DNA of 64,000 nt from Paracoccaceae bacterium (GCA_014879735.1 JACSRN010000144.1:1-64000); one strand, 5' to 3'. Numbered from the stretch's first letter, positions 10,214-19,122 are shown. Notes: generated by a model from the letters alone, not told the origin. Program-made: numbers and translations.

Positions 10214-11644
10214 TCAGAAGGTCGCGTGGGTCACAAATTTGGTGCTCAGATAGGCCTCCACCGCCTCGGGCCCGCCTTCCGAGCCATAGCCGGAATCCTT
10301 TACCCCGCCAAAGGGCGTCTCGGGCAGACCTAGACCGTGATGGTTGATCGACAGCATCCCCGTCTGGATGCCGTTCGACAGCCGCCGGGCGGTCTCGGCC
10401 GAGCTGGTATAGGCGTAGGCCGCCAGCCCGTAGTCCAGACGGTTGGCCTCGGCCAGGGCGGCGTCGATGTCGCGGAACGAGCGGATCAGGGCGACGGGGC
10501 CGAAGGGCTCCTCATTCATCGCCGCCGCCTCCAGCGGCACATCGGTAAGGACCGTCGGCTGGAAGAAATAGCCGCTGTTGCCGATCCTCTCACCTCCAAG
10601 CGCCAGTTTGGCGCCATGGTCCACGGCATCGGCCACCAGCCGCTCCATGGTTTCGACCCGCCGGGAATTGGCCAGCGGACCCATGGACGTGCCCTCTTCC
10701 AGCCCGTTGCCAACCCGCACCTGCCGCGCCTTTTCCACGAAGCGGTTGGTGAACTCCTCATAAGCCGCCTCCTCCACCAGGAAACGGGTGGGCGAGATGC
10801 AGACCTGCCCGGCATTGCGATACTTCGCCCCCCCTGCCCGTTCAACCGCCCGGGTCATGTCGGCATCGGCAAAGACCAGGACCGGGGCATGGCCGCCCAA
10901 CTCGAACGTCCCGCGCTTCATATGTTGCCCGGCCATTCCAGCCAGCAGTTTGCCGACCGGGGTGGAGCCGGTGAACGAAATCTTGCGGATGCGCGGGTCG
11001 GGGACGAGGAAGGCCGAGATCTGCGCCGGATCACCGAAAACCAGGTTCACGACGCCCGCCGGAATCCCCGCATCCATGAAGCAACCAACCAGCAGCCCCA
11101 CCGAATGCGGCGTTTCTTCCGAACCCTTCAGCACCAAGGTGCAACCCGCCGCCAGCGCCGCCGCGATCTTGCGGGTGGATTGCGCCACGGGGAAGTTCCA
11201 GGGCGTGAAGGCCGCGACCGGTCCGACGGGCTCCTTGCGGACGGTCTGCACTACGCCCTCGGTGCGGCCCGGAATTTCGCGCCCGTAGATGCGGCGGGCT
11301 TCTTCGGCGAAGAACTCGATCAGGTTGACCGCATTGCCGATTTCCAGCCGGGATTCGACCAGCGGCTTGCCCTGCTCTTGCGTCAGGACCTTGGCGATGG
11401 CCTCGAGCCTTTCGGCCAGCAGCGCGGCGGCGGCTTTCAGCAGCCTTCCGCGCTCATATCCTGAGACGCGCGACCAGAACACGAACGCCCGATCCGCCGC
11501 CCCGGCGGCCCGGTCCAGATCCTCAGGCGTCGCGACGGCGACGGTTCCGAAGCCCGAGCCGCTGGCCGGATTGATCACATCCAGCACGACGGACTCACCG
11601 CCAGCCGTCCACTGGCCGTCGATCAGCAACAAGGTCTTCTGCAT
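10214..11644 (-). CDS. NAD(P)-dependent aldehyde dehydrogenase (succinate-semialdehyde dehydrogenase-like)
   Basis: This is a 476-residue aldehyde dehydrogenase that oxidises an aldehyde to the acid. The catalytic Cys282 lies in GQVCISPTRF and the general base Glu248 in FELGGHAPV; FTGSTPVGK (224-232) is the NAD-binding turn, and TPWNFP is at 147-152. The usual cofactor-binding KPAE/KPSE segment here reads KGSE (173-176). I start at the ATG at 11644; the frame continues upstream to 11761 but overlaps the CaiB gene and lacks family similarity. The closest functional type is GabD-like semialdehyde dehydrogenase. It follows the CaiB/BaiF pair on the same strand (22-base gap), so it may be co-expressed with them. 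Confidence 0.9.
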   Translation of the reverse strand: MQKTLLLIDGQWTAGGESVVLDVINPASGSGFGTVAVATPEDLDRAAGAADRAFVFWSRVSGYERGRLLKAAAALLAERLEAIAKVLTQEQGKPLVESRLEIGNAVNLIEFFAEEARRIYGREIPGRTEGVVQTVRKEPVGPVAAFTPWNFPVAQSTRKIAAALAAGCTLVLKGSEETPHSVGLLVGCFMDAGIPAGVVNLVFGDPAQISAFLVPDPRIRKISFTGSTPVGKLLAGMAGQHMKRGTFELGGHAPVLVFADADMTRAVERAGGAKYRNAGQVCISPTRFLVEEAAYEEFTNRFVEKARQVRVGNGLEEGTSMGPLANSRRVETMERLVADAVDHGAKLALGGERIGNSGYFFQPTVLTDVPLEAAAMNEEPFGPVALIRSFRDIDAALAEANRLDYGLAAYAYTSSAETARRLSNGIQTGMLSINHHGLGLPETPFGGVKDSGYGSEGGPEAVEAYLSTKFVTHATF

Positions 11645-11666
11645 GGTCTCTCCTGATCCTGCGGCG

Positions 11667-12803
11667 TCATGCGCCGGCAAATGCGGGCGCATCGGCAAGG
11701 TCGATGACCCCGGCCTCTGCAAGCGCCGCAATCTCTTTATCCGAATAGCCCACATAGTCACGCAGCACGGCGGCGGTTTCGCAGCCGAAGCTTCCGATCT
11801 CTGTATGGGCGGGAGGGGCGCCTTCGATGGTGAAGGGCGTGCCTTTCAGTGGCAATCCATCAGAGGCGAAGCTCAGTGCCGAATGCCAGTCACCGGCGGC
11901 CAGCACCGCCTCGCCCGGCAGGCAGATCGCGGCGGCGATGCCCCGGGCGCCCAGCTGACGAACCACCTTCTCGGCCGGCAGCGACGAGACCCAGGCCTCT
12001 GGTTCGGCCGCGCCGGTCAATGCCCGCAGATCCGCCTGCTGGCCTTCGCTCACGGACAGGGCGATCCAGCGACCATCCTGGGCCTGCAACGCGTCCTGGA
12101 ACCACCAGGCAGGATCGGCATTGCCGATCCGCGGATTGTCGGGCAGCGGCGCCTCGAATGCATCGCTGATCAGGAAAGAGGTCAACTCTCGCTGCGACAG
12201 GTCCAGATGCACAGGCCCCGTCTCACGCGCCAGAAGCGCCGTGCAGATTGCCCCCGTCGCGAAAATCGCGACCACCTGGTCGGGGTAGTTCAGATCCACC
12301 CCGCTCACCATCGGATCCTCGCCCGGATAGCCGGTAAGCCATGCCATGCCCGCCATGCTTTCCAGCGTCGAGCCATAGGACACATAATCCGCATCCGGCC
12401 CGGTCTCGCCTTGGCTCGAGATCGAGGCGAGGATGATCCGGGGATTGGCGGCAGACAACTCGGCAAAACCGATCCCCAACTTCGCCATCACCCCGCGCCG
12501 GAAATTCTCGACCACCACGTCGCAGCGGGCGGCAAGCCGCAGGAGGCAGGCCCGCCCCTCCGGTGTCTTCACATTGATCGCGACCGAGCGCTTGCCCCGA
12601 TTGGTCGCCCGGAAATGCGGCGACAGCTTGCCCTGATCCTCATCCCGGCGCGGCACCCAGACGCGGAAGGGATCGGCATAGGTCGGGCTTTCGATCTTCA
12701 AGACCTCGGCCCCCAGATCGGCCAGCATGGCCGATGTGGCGGCCCCCGCAGTGATGATCCCCAGGTCCAGCACCCGGATCCCGGCCAGCGGCTTCGTGGT
12801 CAT
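11667..12803 (-). CDS. CaiB/BaiF family CoA-transferase (subunit 1 of a pair)
   Basis: This 378-residue class III CoA-transferase has the typical opening PLAGIRVLDLG and SAMLADLGAEVLKIE (CoA-binding Rossmann part), the NRGKRSVAINVKTPEG and VVVENFRRGVMAKLG segments, and a region SGVDLNYPDQVVA expected to hold the catalytic Asp. The start at 12803 overlaps the stop of the upstream gene as ATGA and is preceded by GGGGGAGGG. The overlap and the second, more divergent CaiB/BaiF protein suggest a heteromeric enzyme like benzylsuccinate or succinyl-CoA:malate CoA-transferases (family knowledge). The acid it activates is not known. Confidence 0.88.
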   Translation of the reverse strand: MTTKPLAGIRVLDLGIITAGAATSAMLADLGAEVLKIESPTYADPFRVWVPRRDEDQGKLSPHFRATNRGKRSVAINVKTPEGRACLLRLAARCDVVVENFRRGVMAKLGIGFAELSAANPRIILASISSQGETGPDADYVSYGSTLESMAGMAWLTGYPGEDPMVSGVDLNYPDQVVAIFATGAICTALLARETGPVHLDLSQRELTSFLISDAFEAPLPDNPRIGNADPAWWFQDALQAQDGRWIALSVSEGQQADLRALTGAAEPEAWVSSLPAEKVVRQLGARGIAAAICLPGEAVLAAGDWHSALSFASDGLPLKGTPFTIEGAPPAHTEIGSFGCETAAVLRDYVGYSDKEIAALAEAGVIDLADAPAFAGA

Positions 12804-13753
12804 GCCATCCCTCCCCCGGGGGCCGTCGCGGCCCCGTTCCACAGCAGCGGCAGGCGCGGCATCGGACCATGCGGCGTGTCTTTCAGGAAGCCGCGCGCCA
12901 GAAACTGCCGATCGCGGCGCAATTCCTCGGGCGACAGCACCGGGCCTATTGGAATACGGTTGCGGCGGGCGAAGTCAGTCACCTCGGCCCGGGTCATTCC
13001 GGCCAGCGCCGCCTCGGCCCGTGCCGCGATCCAGGCGCCCCGGCGACGCCTTTCGCGCCGGTCGTTCAGGGCGGGATCCTCCATCTCGGGATCATTCAGC
13101 AGCCGCTTGACGGCCGGCCAGTCGTTCTCGCGATAGACCAGCGCGATCCAGCCATCCTTGCAGCGCAGGGTCTGCCATTCCGCCGCGCGCCCGCTGCGGC
13201 TGGGCGCGGTGCCGGTCAGCTGCGCCATGACGATGTTCTTCCAGTTCAGCCAGTGGCCGACATCGCCCAGCGACACATGCGCCGCCCCTCCGCCGGGTTT
13301 CAGCAACAGGGCGGCCATCGCGGTATAGGCCGAAAGCCCCGCCGCAAGGTCCAGCTGCGCGCCCGGCAGGCGCAACGGCGCGCGGGCGGGGTCCCCGATC
13401 GCATCCATCAGCCCGGTCGAGGCCATCACCGTCAGCGCCGTCGCCGACCGGTCCTCCGCCGGGTCCGGCAGCAGGGACAGCCTGACCGAAACCGGCGCCT
13501 GGATGGGCATGGTCGCGCCTGCATATAGAACGATCCGGGCCGGCGGCGAAACGGCGCCTGCAATTCCGAACTTGCCAATCGATAGGAAAGGCGGCGCCGA
13601 TTCATAGAATGAAGCCATGCCAATTCCAGAGGAATAGACCTGCGCGCCAAAATCGGATGCGATACGCCCAGCCATTGCAATTGCACGACAGACTGACATT
13701 GACGCTTCAGCGTCGGCATCCTCCACAATCACAATATTATTCAATGCGTTCAT
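12800..13753 (-). CDS. CaiB/BaiF family CoA-transferase-like protein (short, divergent subunit 2)
   Basis: This 317-residue relative of CaiB/BaiF is shorter than its partner. The usual opening (PL.G..VLDL) is replaced by IVIVEDADAEASMSVCRAIA, but the AGRIASDFGAQVY stretch (28-40) keeps the pattern of the LADLGAEV element. Later parts (LDLAAGLSAYTAMAALL, VSLGDVGHWLNW, EWQTLRCKDGWIAL) match the family. No catalytic Asp could be assigned, so it may be a structural partner. The first 50 or so codons are clearly AT-richer than the rest and than the neighbouring genes. The ATG is preceded by GAGG at a spacing of 9. It is translationally coupled to the downstream CaiB/BaiF gene. Confidence 0.75.
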   Translation of the reverse strand: MNALNNIVIVEDADAEASMSVCRAIAMAGRIASDFGAQVYSSGIGMASFYESAPPFLSIGKFGIAGAVSPPARIVLYAGATMPIQAPVSVRLSLLPDPAEDRSATALTVMASTGLMDAIGDPARAPLRLPGAQLDLAAGLSAYTAMAALLLKPGGGAAHVSLGDVGHWLNWKNIVMAQLTGTAPSRSGRAAEWQTLRCKDGWIALVYRENDWPAVKRLLNDPEMEDPALNDRRERRRRGAWIAARAEAALAGMTRAEVTDFARRNRIPIGPVLSPEELRRDRQFLARGFLKDTPHGPMPRLPLLWNGAATAPGGGMA

Positions 13754-13968
13754 TTAAACGCGCCTCGGCAAATCCGGAGATTCTCCATATTGATTTTATT
13801 CTCCGCCCGCCATTCCTGACAATTGACTTCCCGGCGCGAATGGCCATGTTCTCATTCAGCGCCCGGCAAATCTTGGCGGAATGGGCTTTTCTGTCAAACG
13901 ACGAAATTTCACAGCGCGATTGACCATGCCTCCTGCCGTACACGGGCGCAGATCACGGAGACAACCTG
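13754..13968. promoter_or_regulatory. AT-rich divergent intergenic region
   Basis: These 215 bases separate the leftward CoA-transferase pair from the rightward MFS gene. They are much AT-richer than the window average, especially 13770-13930, and hold no convincing gene. Promoters for both directions are expected here, but no clear operator was found. The MFS gene has GGAG at 13957-13960, eight bases before its ATG. Confidence 0.4.
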
Positions 13969-15225
13969 ATGCGGCATCCCCTGCCGATGCTTGAGATTCT
14001 GGGCCCCGGCCCCTACCGGACCTACACGCTGGGCAATGCGATCTCGCTGATCGGGACATGGATGCAGCGGATCACCGTGGGCTATCTGACCTGGGAGCTG
14101 ACGGGATCGGCCGCCTGGCTGGGGCTGATGTCGATGGCCGATCTGTGCCCCACCCTGCTGGTCAGCCCGCTGGCGGGCGTGATGGCGGACCGGTTGAACC
14201 GGCACATGATCCTGCGGCTGACCCAGGCGCTGGGGCTGGTGCAGGCGGCGCTGATGGCGATCCTGTATGAAACAGCGGGGCTGACGGTCGGCGTGATGCT
14301 GGTCTTCACCTTCGCCTTGGGCGTCGTGAACGGGGTGGCGCAGCCCGCGCGCCTGACGATGATCTCGGCACTGGTGTCGCGGGACCGTCTGGGAACGGCG
14401 GTGGCGGTGAATGCGATCAACTTCAACCTTGCCCGCTTCACCGGCCCGGCGGCGGCAGGGGTGCTGATCTCCACCGCAGGGGTGGGCTGGGCCTTCGTCG
14501 CCAATGCGCTGTCCTACGGGGCGTTCCTCTGGGCGATGGAGCGGATGCCAGACCGGGTGAAACGGGCCTCGCCCCCGCCGACCGAAAACGGGCTGCTGCG
14601 CGACCTGACGCAAGGCTTCGGCTTCGTCCTGCGCAACCGGGGCACGCTGATCGTGATGCTGCTGATGACCGTGGTCAGCCTGTTCTCGCGCCCGGTGATC
14701 GAGCTGATGCCAGGCTTCGCCGCCGCGGTCTTCGGGCGCGGTGCGGACGGGCTGGCGATGCTGACCGCCGCGATCGGGTTGGGGGCCATGGCGGGCGGGC
14801 TGTGGATGGCCAGCCGCCGGAACGGGCTGCAAAGCCGGTTGATGGTCCAGATGGCCCTGGGCGGGGCGCTGTTCCCCTTGGCGTTCTCCTGTGTGTCCTC
14901 GCTCTGGCTGGGTTTGCCCTTGCTGGCCGGCGCCGGATGCTGCTGGGTTTGCACCAGCATCGCGGCACAGACCCTGCTGCAGACCGGCGTCGCCGATCAG
15001 GTCCGAGGCCGGGTGCTGGCGCTTTACGGCATGGTGTTGAAATCCGGCCCGGCGCTGGGGGCATTGGGTGTCGGCATGGTCTCGGACCGCATCGGATTGC
15101 AGACGGCGCTGCTGGTTTCGGCCGCCCTTTCAACGAGCTATGTCCTGCTGCAATTCCTGCTGATCCCGCGCATCCGGGCCGATCTGGAAGCCGCACCGCA
15201 TGGTCCCGGCAGCGAACCCGGTTGA
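13969..15225 (+). CDS. MFS transporter (EntS/MFS_3-like)
   Basis: This 418-residue inner-membrane carrier has the 12-helix pattern of the major facilitator superfamily. The loop after helix 2 reads LAGVMADRLNRHMIL, a variant of the GXXXDRXGRR motif, and NGVAQPARLTMISALV resembles the EntS/transmembrane-effector branch. The first helix begins near residue 20 (TLGNAISLIGTWMQRI), also typical of that branch. These proteins mostly export siderophores, drugs or acids. It stands between two catabolic gene groups and could export or import a pathway compound; direction and substrate cannot be told from sequence. Confidence 0.88.
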   Translation: MRHPLPMLEILGPGPYRTYTLGNAISLIGTWMQRITVGYLTWELTGSAAWLGLMSMADLCPTLLVSPLAGVMADRLNRHMILRLTQALGLVQAALMAILYETAGLTVGVMLVFTFALGVVNGVAQPARLTMISALVSRDRLGTAVAVNAINFNLARFTGPAAAGVLISTAGVGWAFVANALSYGAFLWAMERMPDRVKRASPPPTENGLLRDLTQGFGFVLRNRGTLIVMLLMTVVSLFSRPVIELMPGFAAAVFGRGADGLAMLTAAIGLGAMAGGLWMASRRNGLQSRLMVQMALGGALFPLAFSCVSSLWLGLPLLAGAGCCWVCTSIAAQTLLQTGVADQVRGRVLALYGMVLKSGPALGALGVGMVSDRIGLQTALLVSAALSTSYVLLQFLLIPRIRADLEAAPHGPGSEPG

Positions 15226-15311
15226 ATCTTCCTCAACCCTGCTGCGAGAAAGCGGCGTTTGCGGCAGGGGCCGCGCACCCCTAAGGTCGGCGCAAACCAG
15301 CCGGAGGATCC

Positions 15312-16481
15312 ATGTTCCGCACCCCACTTGCCTATATCGTCGGGGCCTATGAGCATCCGCTGCGCGACGCGCCCGAGACTTCGGTGGCGCAACTTCATGC
15401 CGAGGTGGCGCTTGGTGCGCTGGCCGATGCGGGGCTGAGCAAAGACGATGTCGACGGCTTCTTCTGCGGCCCGGATGCGCCCGGAACGGGGCCGCTCTCG
15501 CTGGCCGATTACATGAACCTGAACCTGCGGCATGTGGATACCACCAATACCTCGGGCTCGTCCTATCTAATCCATGTCGCCCATGCGGTGCAGGCGATTG
15601 CGGCAGGCAAGTGCAATGTCGCGCTGATCACCCTGGCCGGGCGGCCGCGGCAGCAGGGCAAGGGGAAGGGCTCGCTGAAACGGGCTGATGATCCGAACCA
15701 GCCGGATTTCCAGTGGGAGCATCCTTTCGGCCTGCAGATCCTCGGCGCCTATGGCATGGTGGCTGAACGCCACCGCCACCTTTACGGAACTACGGCAGAG
15801 CAGATGGGCTGGGTCAAGGTCGCGGCCAGCCACCACGCCCAGCACAACCCCCATGCGATGCTGCGCAAGGTGGTCACGGTCGAGGATGTCGTGACCTCGC
15901 CCCTCGTCGCTGGCCCCCTCCACCGGCTCGACTGCTGCGTTGTCACCGATGGCGGCGGCGCGCTGGTCGTGGCCCGACCCGAGATTGCCCGCAGCCTGAA
16001 GCGCCCGCTGGTGGCGGTGATCGGCTGTGGCGAGGCACCCATGGGCCAGGCCGGCGGCTATGCCGAGATCACGAACACCGCGGCGCAGCGCTCGGGTGCT
16101 GCTGCCTTCGCCGAGGCGGGGATCACGCCCGCCGACATCCAATACGCCTCGCTCTACGACAGTTTCACCATCACCGCGATGCTCCAGATCGAGGATCTGG
16201 GCTTCTGCGAAAAGGGCCAGGTCGGGCGGTTCGTCATGGATGGCAACCTGATCTCAGGCGTTGGCAAGCTGCCTTTCAACACTGATGGCGGCGGCCTGTG
16301 CAATAACCACCCCGTAAACCGTGGCGGCATGACCAAGGCGCTGGAAGCCGTGCGCCAGCTGCGCGGAGAGGCCCATCCCGCCGTGCAGGTTCCGAACTGC
16401 CGGCTGGCACTGGCCAATGCCATCGGCGGCCAGCTGGGCGTGCGGCACGCCAGCTCGACCCTCATTCTGGAAAGGGAGTGA
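15312..16481 (+). CDS. thiolase-like protein (SCP-x/Ltp2-like) lacking the nucleophilic cysteine
   Basis: This is a 389-residue thiolase-fold protein. At the place where degradative thiolases carry the acyl-accepting Cys (NxxCxSG) it reads NTSGSSYLIH (79-88), so that Cys is absent. It keeps LYDSFTITA (281-289, Tyr282) and the NHPVNRGG loop (332-339, His333) of the lipid-transfer-protein thiolase branch. Some of these (Ltp2) work with a DUF35 partner as retro-aldolases on steroid side chains rather than as thiolases. Here a DUF35 gene follows after 4 bases, so a two-protein acyl-CoA aldolase or ligase complex is a reasonable inference. GGAGG precedes the ATG. Confidence 0.85.
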   Translation: MFRTPLAYIVGAYEHPLRDAPETSVAQLHAEVALGALADAGLSKDDVDGFFCGPDAPGTGPLSLADYMNLNLRHVDTTNTSGSSYLIHVAHAVQAIAAGKCNVALITLAGRPRQQGKGKGSLKRADDPNQPDFQWEHPFGLQILGAYGMVAERHRHLYGTTAEQMGWVKVAASHHAQHNPHAMLRKVVTVEDVVTSPLVAGPLHRLDCCVVTDGGGALVVARPEIARSLKRPLVAVIGCGEAPMGQAGGYAEITNTAAQRSGAAAFAEAGITPADIQYASLYDSFTITAMLQIEDLGFCEKGQVGRFVMDGNLISGVGKLPFNTDGGGLCNNHPVNRGGMTKALEAVRQLRGEAHPAVQVPNCRLALANAIGGQLGVRHASSTLILERE

Positions 16482-16485
16482 TCAG

Positions 16486-16875
16486 ATGCCGTTCTTGAAC
16501 CCCGCGCCGACGCCCACCCCGGATTCCGAGCCATTCTGGCAGGCCGCGAACTGTGGCGAGCTTCTCATCAAACATTGCGAGGGTTGCGGTCAGGCCCATT
16601 GGTATCCCCGCCCCAACTGCCCGTTCTGCGCCAGCGACCGCACCGTCTGGCGCAAGGCCTCGGGCCGCGGCACGATCCAGTCGCACTGCCACCTGCGCCG
16701 CGTGGCCGACCCCTATGTGCTGGCCTATGTGACGCTCGAGGAAGGCCCAACGATGATGACCAACATTATCGATTGCGATCCCGACAGCCTGAAGATCGGC
16801 GATCCGGTCACGGTGTCTTTCATCCCTTCAGCCGACCCCGATCAGCGAGTTCCCGTATTCACCGTGCAGGTCTAG
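16486..16875 (+). CDS. DUF35 OB-fold/zinc-ribbon protein, partner of the thiolase-like protein
   Basis: This 129-residue protein has an N-terminal helix, a rubredoxin-like zinc ribbon with Cys31, Cys34, Cys45 and Cys48 (CEGCG...CPFC), and a C-terminal OB fold (YVLAYVTLEEGPTMMTNI...). DUF35 proteins bind acyl-CoA and are obligate partners of Cys-less or HMG-CoA-synthase-like thiolase-fold enzymes. The gene follows the thiolase-like gene by 4 bases. The stop codon lies immediately before the broken edge of an IS5-family fragment, so its original downstream context has been lost. Confidence 0.88.
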   Translation: MPFLNPAPTPTPDSEPFWQAANCGELLIKHCEGCGQAHWYPRPNCPFCASDRTVWRKASGRGTIQSHCHLRRVADPYVLAYVTLEEGPTMMTNIIDCDPDSLKIGDPVTVSFIPSADPDQRVPVFTVQV

Positions 16876-16880
16876 TCCCA

Positions 16881-17340
16881 GCCTGCGGTTATGAAGAACC
16901 GGCTCGGGCGACCATCGGCGTCGGTAACGGCGTGCAGCTGGTGTTCATGCCGCCTTTGGTGCGGCCGATCAGACGGCCCTTCTGGTCCCCGCCCCCCTTT
17001 TTCAACCGCAGGCTGGTCGCCGTGCGCTGCGCCTTGAGATAGGTCGCGTCGATCATCCCCGCCTTCGGAACAGCGGCCTCGTCGGCCAGCCCATCCTTCA
17101 TCCTGGCGAAAACGCCCCTGTCGCTCCACCGCTTCCATCGATCGTAGAAGGTCTTCGGCGGGCCATGCTCCTTCGGTGCATCACACCACCGCAAACCATT
17201 GCGATTGATGAGGACTATTCCGCTCATCACGCGCCGATCATCAACGCGCGGCTTGCCGTGGCTCTTAGGAAAAAGGGTGGCAACCGCGCCATCTGCGTGT
17301 CCGTCAGCCAGAACTGATTGCTCATCGATCAGTCTCCTTG
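16881..17340 (-). mobile_element. IS5-family (IS427-like) insertion sequence, 5' half with frameshifted transposase
   Basis: On the minus strand a transposase begins at ATG 17325 (MSNQFWLTDTQMARL...), typical of IS5-family, IS427-group elements. It continues with PKSHGKPRVDDRR, INRNGLRWCDAP, KTFYDRWKRWSDRGVFARM, MIDATYLKAQRTA and GRLIGRTKGGMNT. There is a frameshift near 17268 and another just after GGMNT (about 16945), and the element stops after RFFITAG at about 16881, directly against the DUF35 gene. The outer end reads CAAGGAGACTGATCG inward from 17340 and matches the end of the 3' fragment near 28060. It is a dead remnant: the DDE catalytic core is incomplete. Confidence 0.85.
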
Positions 17341-18162
17341 CGGAAGCCGAATCATGTCGAAGACGCAAGATCAACGGATCCTGACCCTCGAATAAGGAGA
17401 AACGAGCCCAAGGAACGGCTGGCCAGGGATCAGGTCGCCTATGGGTTCCAGATCCGCAGCTCGCACTCGCCCGAGGTGGTGATGGCGGCGGCCAGCGGAT
17501 ACCATTATGTCTTCATCGACCTGGAGCATTCCACGCTGGACCTGAATGACGCGGCCATTCTGTGCCAGACGGCGCTGGCGGCGGGCATCACGCCACTGGT
17601 CCGCGTCGCGGGTGCCGATGCACCCGAGGCACCGCGCATCCTGGATGGTGGCGCGCAGGGCGTGATCATCCCGCATGTGAACACCGCCGAGGATGCGCTG
17701 ACCGCCGTGCGCAATTGCCGCTTCCCACCCTTCGGCACGCGCTCCAGCGGCAGCCGCGCGATCCAGCTGGACTGGGCCGAGCTGACCTCGCATGAAGCCG
17801 CCCGGCTGATGAACGAACAGACCCTGCTGGTCGCCATGATCGAAGGCGGCGAGGCGCTGGAAAATGTCGAGGCGATCACCGCGGTGGACGGCATCGGCGT
17901 CCTGTCGGTCGGCACGAATGATCTGCCGATGGATCTGGGCGTGCCCCCCGATTTCCTGCATCCCACCATTGATGCCGCCCACAAGCGCGTGGTCGATGCC
18001 GCCCGGCGCCACGGCAAATCGGTCCGGCTGGGCGGCAAGTATACCGCCGCCGACATCCGCATCGGGATCGAGCGCGGCTCGCGCCTCGTCACGCGGGGAT
18101 CGGATTTCAACATGCTGTTGGCCGCGATGCGCGGCATGATGGCCGAGGTCAGCACTGGCTGA
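17338..18162 (+). CDS. HpcH/HpaI-family aldolase, original start codon apparently lost
   Basis: This is a class II (metal-dependent) HpcH/HpaI aldolase that would cleave a 4-hydroxy-2-oxoacid to pyruvate plus an aldehyde. The barrel motifs are VFIDLEHSTLD, PLVRVAGADAPEAPRILDGGAQGVIIPHV, RNCRFPPFGTRSSG, VAMIEGGEALENV (metal Glu) and VGTNDLPMDLG (metal Asp region). Similarity to the family begins at about 17407 (PKERLARDQVAYGFQ). AAGGAG at 17394-17399 sits where a ribosome-binding site is expected, but the codon four bases later is GAG (17404), not ATG/GTG. The only in-frame start is a TTG at 17338 inside the terminal repeat of the IS fragment. The gene may be silent or poorly translated. Confidence 0.7.
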   Translation: MRKPNHVEDARSTDPDPRIRRNEPKERLARDQVAYGFQIRSSHSPEVVMAAASGYHYVFIDLEHSTLDLNDAAILCQTALAAGITPLVRVAGADAPEAPRILDGGAQGVIIPHVNTAEDALTAVRNCRFPPFGTRSSGSRAIQLDWAELTSHEAARLMNEQTLLVAMIEGGEALENVEAITAVDGIGVLSVGTNDLPMDLGVPPDFLHPTIDAAHKRVVDAARRHGKSVRLGGKYTAADIRIGIERGSRLVTRGSDFNMLLAAMRGMMAEVSTG

Positions 18163-18174
18163 TGCCCCCGCGCC

Positions 18175-19050
18175 GTGATCCTGGGGCTGCGACTGGTCGG
18201 CGCGCCCGGGCAGTGCATCGTGGGCACCGCCGTCACCCTGCGCCAGATCCGCAAGACCGAAGTGGACGATCTGGCGAGCGGAGACTGTGCGATCATCGAC
18301 CCGGTGCCGGATGATGACGAAAGGTCGGGCCAGACCGCGACCACGAATGCCGATGCGCTTCTGGCCTTCGTGGCCAGGCATGGCCAGCGGCTGCAATGGA
18401 TCCTGGACAGCCATCCCCATGCCGACCACTTCTCGGCCGCGCCCTATCTGAAGGGCCGCACCGGCGCGCCGACGGCGATTGGCAAGAAAGTGCGGGAGGT
18501 GCAGACCCTTTGGAAGGACATCTACGATCTGCCCGACCTGCCCGGAGACGGCAGCCAGTGGGACCGGCTGTTCGCGCATGGCGAGACGTTCCAGCTGGGA
18601 CAGATTCCGTCCGGGTGATGCATTCGCCCGGCCACACGCTGGCCTCGATCACCTGTGTCATCGGCGATGCCGCCTTCATCCATGACACGCTGTTCATGCC
18701 CGACAGCGGCACCGCCCGCTGCGATTTCCCGGGTGGCGATGCCCATGCGCTGTGGCGTTCGCTCCAGGCGATCCTGTCTTTGCCCGATGACACGCGGCTG
18801 TTTGCCGGCCATGACTGCCAGCCCGGCGGGCGCGGGGTGCTGCGGCAATCCACGGTGGCCGAACAGCGCGCGACCAACCGCCATATGTCCAGACACCTGA
18901 CGGAAGCGGCATTCGTCGCGGCAAGGCAGGCCCGCGACGCCACGCTGCCGATGCTGATGCTGATCCCCCACGCGCGGCAGGTGAACATCAACGGCGCCCG
19001 CTTACCTGAAGTTCCCGCTGGATCGGCTGAAAGGCGCGCCCTGGGGGTGA
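18175..19050 (+). pseudogene. MBL-fold metallo-hydrolase (persulfide-dioxygenase/BLH-like), frameshifted
   Basis: Remnant of a metallo-beta-lactamase-fold hydrolase of about 290 residues. The metal motif HPHADH is intact (near 18414-18431), preceded by CAIIDPV...DERSG and followed by KGRTGAPTAIG and GDGSQWDRLFAHGETF. A one-base loss near 18609 moves the reading frame; the next part (RVMHSPGHTLASITCVIGDA, then FMPDSGTARCDFPGG and LFAGHDCQPGG) lies in another frame. A second lesion near 19001 separates VNINGARLP from the final YLKFPLDRLKGAPWG ending at 19050. The first 30 or so codons do not resemble the family, so the N-terminus is also lost. It follows the aldolase gene directly. Confidence 0.8.
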
Positions 19051-19122
19051 ATGGACCTGCCAGGGGCGATCCATGACCGCAGCAGCACCAAACCGCGCCG
19101 CGGCAGATCCCTCCCCGCTTTA

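Noticed and set aside
17354-17395. Short 13-codon frame before the aldolase gene
   Set aside because: No ribosome-binding site and no similarity; it is most likely chance sequence left at the IS edge.
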